Source of the DNA: Chelydra serpentina
Taxonomy: Eukaryota; Chordata; Testudines; Chelydridae
Direction of reading: 5' to 3'
Length of the DNA stretch: 64,000 nt
NCBI GenBank assembly: GCA_037349315.1
Contig: JBAIAC010000054.1
Span: forward strand, 4,898,001 to 4,962,000
The notes under the pieces were generated by a model that was not told the DNA's origin, ran no database searches, and worked only from the letters and a program-made list of their open reading frames with translations. A program made the translations under genes and the position numbers. Shown piece after piece: positions 59,626-64,000 of this stretch (position 1 is the stretch's first letter; each line of letters begins with the position of its first letter).

Positions 59626-60541
59626 TGTGATAATGAAGGGGGCGGGGGAGACACCCAGCCAGCCAGTTAGCTGTAAAATCCCTCTTGGTGTCTGTTCTCC
59701 GCTTGCTTTACCTGTAAAGGGTTAACAAGCCCACAGGTAAAAGGAAAGGAGTGGGCACCTGACCAAAAGAGCCAATGGGAAGGCTAGAACTTTTAAAAAT
59801 TGGGAAAGAAGCTTTCCCTTTGTGTCTGTTGTGTCTCTCCCGGAAAGAGGGGACCGGAGGGCAGCAGGAATGCTGTGTAAAGCGTCAAGCCAGGTATGAG
59901 AAATCATTAGATCATACCTAGAATTACTTATTTGACCCCCCCACACACACACACAATATGTAAGTAAATATGTTTAGATAGACGCGGTCAGGTTTATTTC
60001 TTTATTTTGGCTTGTGGACTCCTCTGTGCTAACCCCAGATGCTTTTGTTTGCTTGTAACCTTTAAGCTGAACCCCCAAGAAAGCTATTTTGAGTGCTTAA
60101 TTTTTGGAATTGCTCTTTTAAAATCTAGCAAAAGCCTAAGTTCCAGATGTATTTTCTTTCTTTTTGTTTTTAATAAATTTACCTTTTTTAAGAACAGGAT
60201 TGGATTTTTGGTGTCCTAAGAGGTTTGTGCGTGTTGTTTGATTAGTTGGTAGCCACAGCTAATTTCCTTTGTTTTCTTTCTCAGCTCTTCCCTGGGCGGG
60301 GTGTGTGTGTGTAAGGGTTTGAGGGTACCCCACAGGGAGGAATTCCCAAGTACTCTTTTCTGGGTCCAAGGGGGCTTTTTTGCATTTGGGTGGTGGCAGA
60401 GTTTACTAAGCCAAGGCCAGAGAAAAGCTGTAACCTTGGGAGTTTAATACAAACCTGGAGTGGCAAGTATTAATTTTTAGAATCCTTGCAGGCCCCCACT
60501 TTCTGTACTCGAAGTGCCAGAGTGGGGATTCAGCCTTGACA
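59626..60541 (+). mobile_element. Solo LTR of an endogenous retrovirus
   Basis: 916 bp beginning TGTGATAATG and ending CCTTGACA (canonical TG...CA), flanked by a perfect 5-bp duplication gtagg (59621-59625 and 60542-60546). A polyadenylation signal AATAAA is at 60172-60177, fitting the R region. No internal retroviral genes are present, so it is a solo LTR left by recombination. Confidence 0.92.
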
Positions 60542-60569
60542 GTAGGGCATTGTGGGACAGCGGCTGGAG

Positions 60570-60776
60570 GACAGTTAGGGTCAACATAAGAAGCACAGTG
60601 TCTACACTCACACTATGTCGATCTATGTCTAACACTGCTCAGGGAGGTGGTGTTACTAAGTTGGCGTACCAGGGCACTTACATCGGTGGGAGATGAATTT
60701 ATGTGTAGACACATGCACTACTAGGTCAACGTAAGCTGCCTTGTGTTGACCTAACTTTGTAGTGTAGACCAGGCCT
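60570..60776. mobile_element. MITE, gtctaca family
   Basis: Left ttagggtcaacataag and right ttgacctaactttgtagtgt, followed by agaccaggcct. It lies about 28 bases from the solo LTR. Confidence 0.55.
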
Positions 60777-60814
60777 CAGAGTGTCACACCTCAATACAGG
60801 GTGGAACAGATTGT

Positions 60815-62225
60815 TTAGCATAAGTTAACATGTATTTCAATGGACCGTTCAAGCTGAATACCCACCAGTCATAGAGGGGGAAGGGAAAAGAAGGGCAGCT
60901 TGTGTGGGGGGTGTTAGTGGGTTACAGATTGTTTTAATAAGCCATAAATCCAGTGTCTCTATTCAATCTATGAGTTTATGTGTCTAGCAAAGTTATGAAT
61001 GTATTAATCTTTTGAAGGTATTGTGCAGATTGCCTTTGAGAATGAGCACTGAGAGGTCAGCTATCGAGTGATCGCTTTGTGAAAAGGGTTCACCCACAGG
61101 TGATACAGTGTTTTTGTCTCATCATTTTCCTGAGTTCATTGGAGAATCTAGTGATTGTCTGGCCTCACCCACATAATTGTTATTGGGGAATTTAGTGCAC
61201 TGGATGAGGTATAACATATGTTGTGATAGGCATGTGTAGGGCCCAGGGAACTTGAAAGGTGTCTTGTGGGGGGTATTGGTCATTGTAGTAGTGGATATAT
61301 GTTTACAGGTTTTGCATCTGCTGTTCTGGAAGCATCTGATGCTGCTTTAAGATGGTGTGTCCTGGTCTGTGAGGAGCTTGCTTCTGATGAACTTGGAGAG
61401 GCTGAGAGGTTGTCTGAAGGCTAGAATAGGGGGTTCAGGAAAGATTTCTTTCAGGATGTGGGCCACATCGAGGAGGAGGTTTTATTGAAGTTGGCATTTG
61501 GTGGTCTGTTCCATAATGCAATCTACTTCTCTGGTGGAGTGTCCGTGTTCAGTGAAGGCGGTTTTAAGTGTGTTAAGGGGTATCACCGCAACTTTCTCCT
61601 TGGAGCATATTCTATGGTATCTGAGTGCCTGTCTGTAGAGAACAGATTTCTTGGTGCGTTTGGGGTGATTACTGTATCTATGAAGGTAGGCGCGGTAATC
61701 CGTGGGTTTCCTGTGTATATCTGTCTGTAGCGTCCATTGTTGAAGTTGATCATGGTATCCAGGAAATGAAATGAAATGCAAGTGTGGGAGGGTTCTAGAG
61801 AGAGTTGGATGGATGGGTGGTGGTGGTTGAAGCTGTGGTGGAAATCTGAGGGAGTTTAGGTCGTCTGTCCAGAGGATGAAAATATCATTGATGTACCTCA
61901 GGTGTATCATTGGTTTCATGCTGCAGTGTCGAGAAATTCTTCCTCAAGGTGGCCCATGAAGAGGTTGGCATATTGTGGAGCCAGGGCCGGCTTTAGGCCG
62001 ATTCCCCTGATTTCCCCCGAATCGGGCCCCACGCCTAAGAGGGCCCCGCAACGTCCGTGTCAGGGCCCCACAACGTCCGTCTCTTCGGCGGTGCTTCAGC
62101 GGAGGGGCCCCGTCGACACTGTTCGCATGGGGCCCCGCACTTCCTAAAGCCGGCCCTGTGTGGAGCCATCCTAGGACCTCTGGCGGTTCCCACGGTTTGG
62201 ACAAAGTACTTGTTGCTTGAGCAAC
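60815..62225 (-). mobile_element. Penelope-like retroelement, 3' part
   Basis: Minus-strand ORF 61482-61919 reads LRYINDIFILWTDDLNSLRF and further on KPTDYRAYLHRYSNHPKRTK and LRYHRICS, the C-terminal reverse transcriptase of Penelope-like elements. The catalytic YIDD is YIND, so it is inactive. Downstream (minus, about 61130-61185) NNYVGEARQSL belongs to the GIY-YIG endonuclease part. A hAT MITE (61982-62158) splits the upstream end; Penelope sequence resumes at about 62167-62225. Confidence 0.88.
61982..62158. mobile_element. 177-bp hAT-like MITE inside Penelope
   Basis: Near-perfect ends CAGGGCCGGCTTTAGG and CCTAAAGCCGGCCCTG (CTAAAGCCGGCCCTG matches exactly). Perfect 8-bp duplication tgtggagc (61974-61981 and 62159-62166). 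Confidence 0.96.
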
Positions 62226-63040
62226 ATCAGTGGAGCAGCGCAGAGGAAGGTCGCACTGCAGCTGCCCAGGCTATACCCATTCTGTGACTAGACTGAGGGC
62301 TCCTCTCCCTGGGACCATCATTCAGGCAACCATTTAACATCCTCTTCGCTCTTCTACACAGCCTCATTTCTTTTTAAAAAATGCGAGACTCTCCCCTTGA
62401 AAATGAAACCAGAATCAAATCAACTCACTCTTTATCAGCCTTGAAATGAGCCACTTCCCCCCCTGACTTTGGTCACCGCTTATTTTAGCTGCGGTTGGAT
62501 TTCCTACCTTCCCCACTGTGGAGCAATGAACAGGTGCATGGCAGCATGTGCCCTGTGCCACACCCTCCCTCCTCACACTGCCTGTTCCTCTGTGGGCAAG
62601 ATCATGCCATCCACCCTAAGAAACCAGCAGTGTTTTACTTTAATGAGCTGGGCAGACCCAGTTATCCCGGCAGGTTGGTAATAAGTGGAATGGCAGAGCA
62701 GGGCTGCACCTTTAATGAGAACAGAATCCTCTCTGAAGGGTCGCGATCAGAAATTCCCACAAGAGCCCCTTAATGCCATGGGGCAAGGGGGTTAGAGGAG
62801 AGTATTGATTTTTGGTCTGTACATTCTGGTTCACCAAGGAATGTCACGTGAGGCCTTAAATGAAAGCTGGGGTCACACTGGCCATTGATAGCATCTGTAC
62901 ATACATTTCACAACGTTATGTACGGAGTTAGATATATACACCGAAAATACATTTTTAGATTCTGTATCATAGCAGAGGTGGAGAAACTGGTTTTCTGTCA
63001 GACATGAGATGGTTATTCAGCTGTCTCTCTGTCAGGCTGT
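62226..63040. other. Non-coding stretch, nothing recognised
   Basis: No supported gene or named repeat. Confidence 0.3.
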
Positions 63041-63720
63041 TAACTAAGCATTGTAAGTTAACACAGCGGATGCCCATTTACATATGAAGTCATCAACGAG
63101 ATGTGAAGTCAACATGGCAGCGGCACACTGGAAAACCAGCGGGGGAGAGGGGTTATATTGCCTCTGGACACAGCCAATGAACTTTAGGGATATAAGTAGG
63201 AGGCAAAGAAAATACCCCCTTAGTCTGCACCTAGGAAATAAATGGGCAGTGTGTTTACATTCATGAAGACAGGATCTCAGCCAACCTTGGTTGAAGACAC
63301 TGCCGAAGTGATTCTGGGTGACATTAGAGTCTTTAGACAAGAGACTAATTTGCTAAATTCAGTCTCTAGAAAATGTGTGGTGATTTTGTTTTATATGTAA
63401 CCTATTGTTTCCAACTTCCTTACTCACGATCACTTATCCTTGCGTTCACTATCAATATATCTCAGTACTGCGATATTAAGGACGGTGCTGATCCTGAGTT
63501 GAATCGCACAAGCTGGTGTGTACTCTGTCGCTTCGGGGACAGCAGAGCAGGTATTTCTGGGAGTGTTCAGTGGAGGAGGGGCTGGATATCACTGGGCAAT
63601 GCTTCAAAGGGACTTGGGGATGGGGGTGCACCTATTGTTAATCTGCCAGGCAAAATTACGGCTGGCAGAGCCCAGAGGAGTGTGCTTGCGTGGCTGATAG
63701 GCTGGTGGGTCAGTGCAGAA
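63041..63720 (+). mobile_element. Possible retroviral LTR remnant
   Basis: Phrases such as tttccaacttccttactcac and cgcacaagctggtgtgtact match what I recall of a turtle LTR. No TG...CA ends or target duplication could be fixed, so this is tentative. Confidence 0.3.
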
Positions 63721-63901
63721 GAACAAAAGACTGGTTCACATTTTGAATTGTATTCTTCTATCTCAGCTGACTCCCTGGTTCTAGGAGGGAAAGGAGAGGG
63801 GTTTTGTTTTTTTTTTCAAAGTTTCATCAACATATATATATTTTTTAATCACTATGTAAATTCATTTCCTGCCAGGTTGTTTCCCTTTTCCTCTCCGCCC
63901 C

Positions 63902-64000
63902 TGTCATAAATGAAGGGAAGGGGGAGAGGGTCGGATGCAGTGCTATAAAATCCTCTTACCAGCAAAGGGTTAAGAAATACAGGTAGCCAGACTGATATCT
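63902..64000 (+). mobile_element. Start of an LTR, cut by window end
   Basis: TGTCATAAATGAAGGGAAGG followed later by ccagcaaagggttaagaa resembles the start of the 59626 LTR (tgtgataatgaaggg ... ctgtaaagggttaa). Only the first 99 bases are inside the window. Confidence 0.5.

Noticed and set aside
42063..64000. ABCA2 or NPDC1 exons expected near FUT7
   Set aside because: I looked for conserved ABC-transporter motifs and NPDC1 peptides and saw none. They may lie outside the window.
1..64000. Prokaryotic-style defence or biosynthetic system
   Set aside because: The sequence is intron-bearing, repeat-rich vertebrate DNA without operons, Shine-Dalgarno sites or clustered small genes.

Overview
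This window reads as vertebrate nuclear DNA, most likely from a turtle. Coding sequence is sparse and split by GT-AG introns. Old and young CR1 LINE fragments are everywhere. There are five copies of a tRNA-derived SINE whose tail copies the CR1 3' end, a combination I associate with cryptodiran turtles, plus many non-autonomous hAT-like elements, a Penelope element and a solo retroviral LTR. No prokaryotic operon, CRISPR array or similar system is present.

Two protein genes are clear. POU5F3 (PouV/Pou2 class) lies on the plus strand in five coding exons between 6710 and 21575 and joins in frame to a 410-residue protein with a POU-specific domain, a homeodomain and a POU5F3-type C-terminus. 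FUT7, an alpha-1,3-fucosyltransferase, lies on the minus strand at 40939-42039 in one long coding exon with a splice acceptor just upstream of its start. The genes converge about 19 kb apart. Adjacency to FUT7 is the known synteny of POU5F3 and separates it from POU5F1. Splice-like signals at 1-715 may be the end of another plus-strand gene that I cannot identify.

Layout: 1-6.4 kb is the possible terminal exons plus old repeats; 6.4-7.3 kb is the CpG-rich POU5F3 promoter and exon 1; 7.3-21.3 kb holds the introns with SINE and CR1 insertions; 21.6-40.4 kb is repeat-rich intergenic DNA with a 16-bp minisatellite at 34.5 kb; 40.4-42.1 kb is FUT7; 42.75-46.07 kb is a 3.3-kb hAT-like element carrying a CR1 insertion; 46-57 kb is old repeats; 57.2-59.5 kb is a decayed Myb/SANT-like gene of the type carried by PIF/Harbinger transposons; 59.6-60.5 kb is a solo LTR; 60.8-62.2 kb is a Penelope element broken by a hAT MITE; a further LTR begins at 63.9 kb and runs off the end.

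The two genes do not form a pathway. POU5F3 is a germline and early-embryo transcription factor and FUT7 is a Golgi enzyme of leukocyte selectin-ligand synthesis. Most of what is unusual is in the transposable elements: several families can be defined here by terminal inverted repeats and exact 8-bp target duplications, and nested insertions give a relative order of events.
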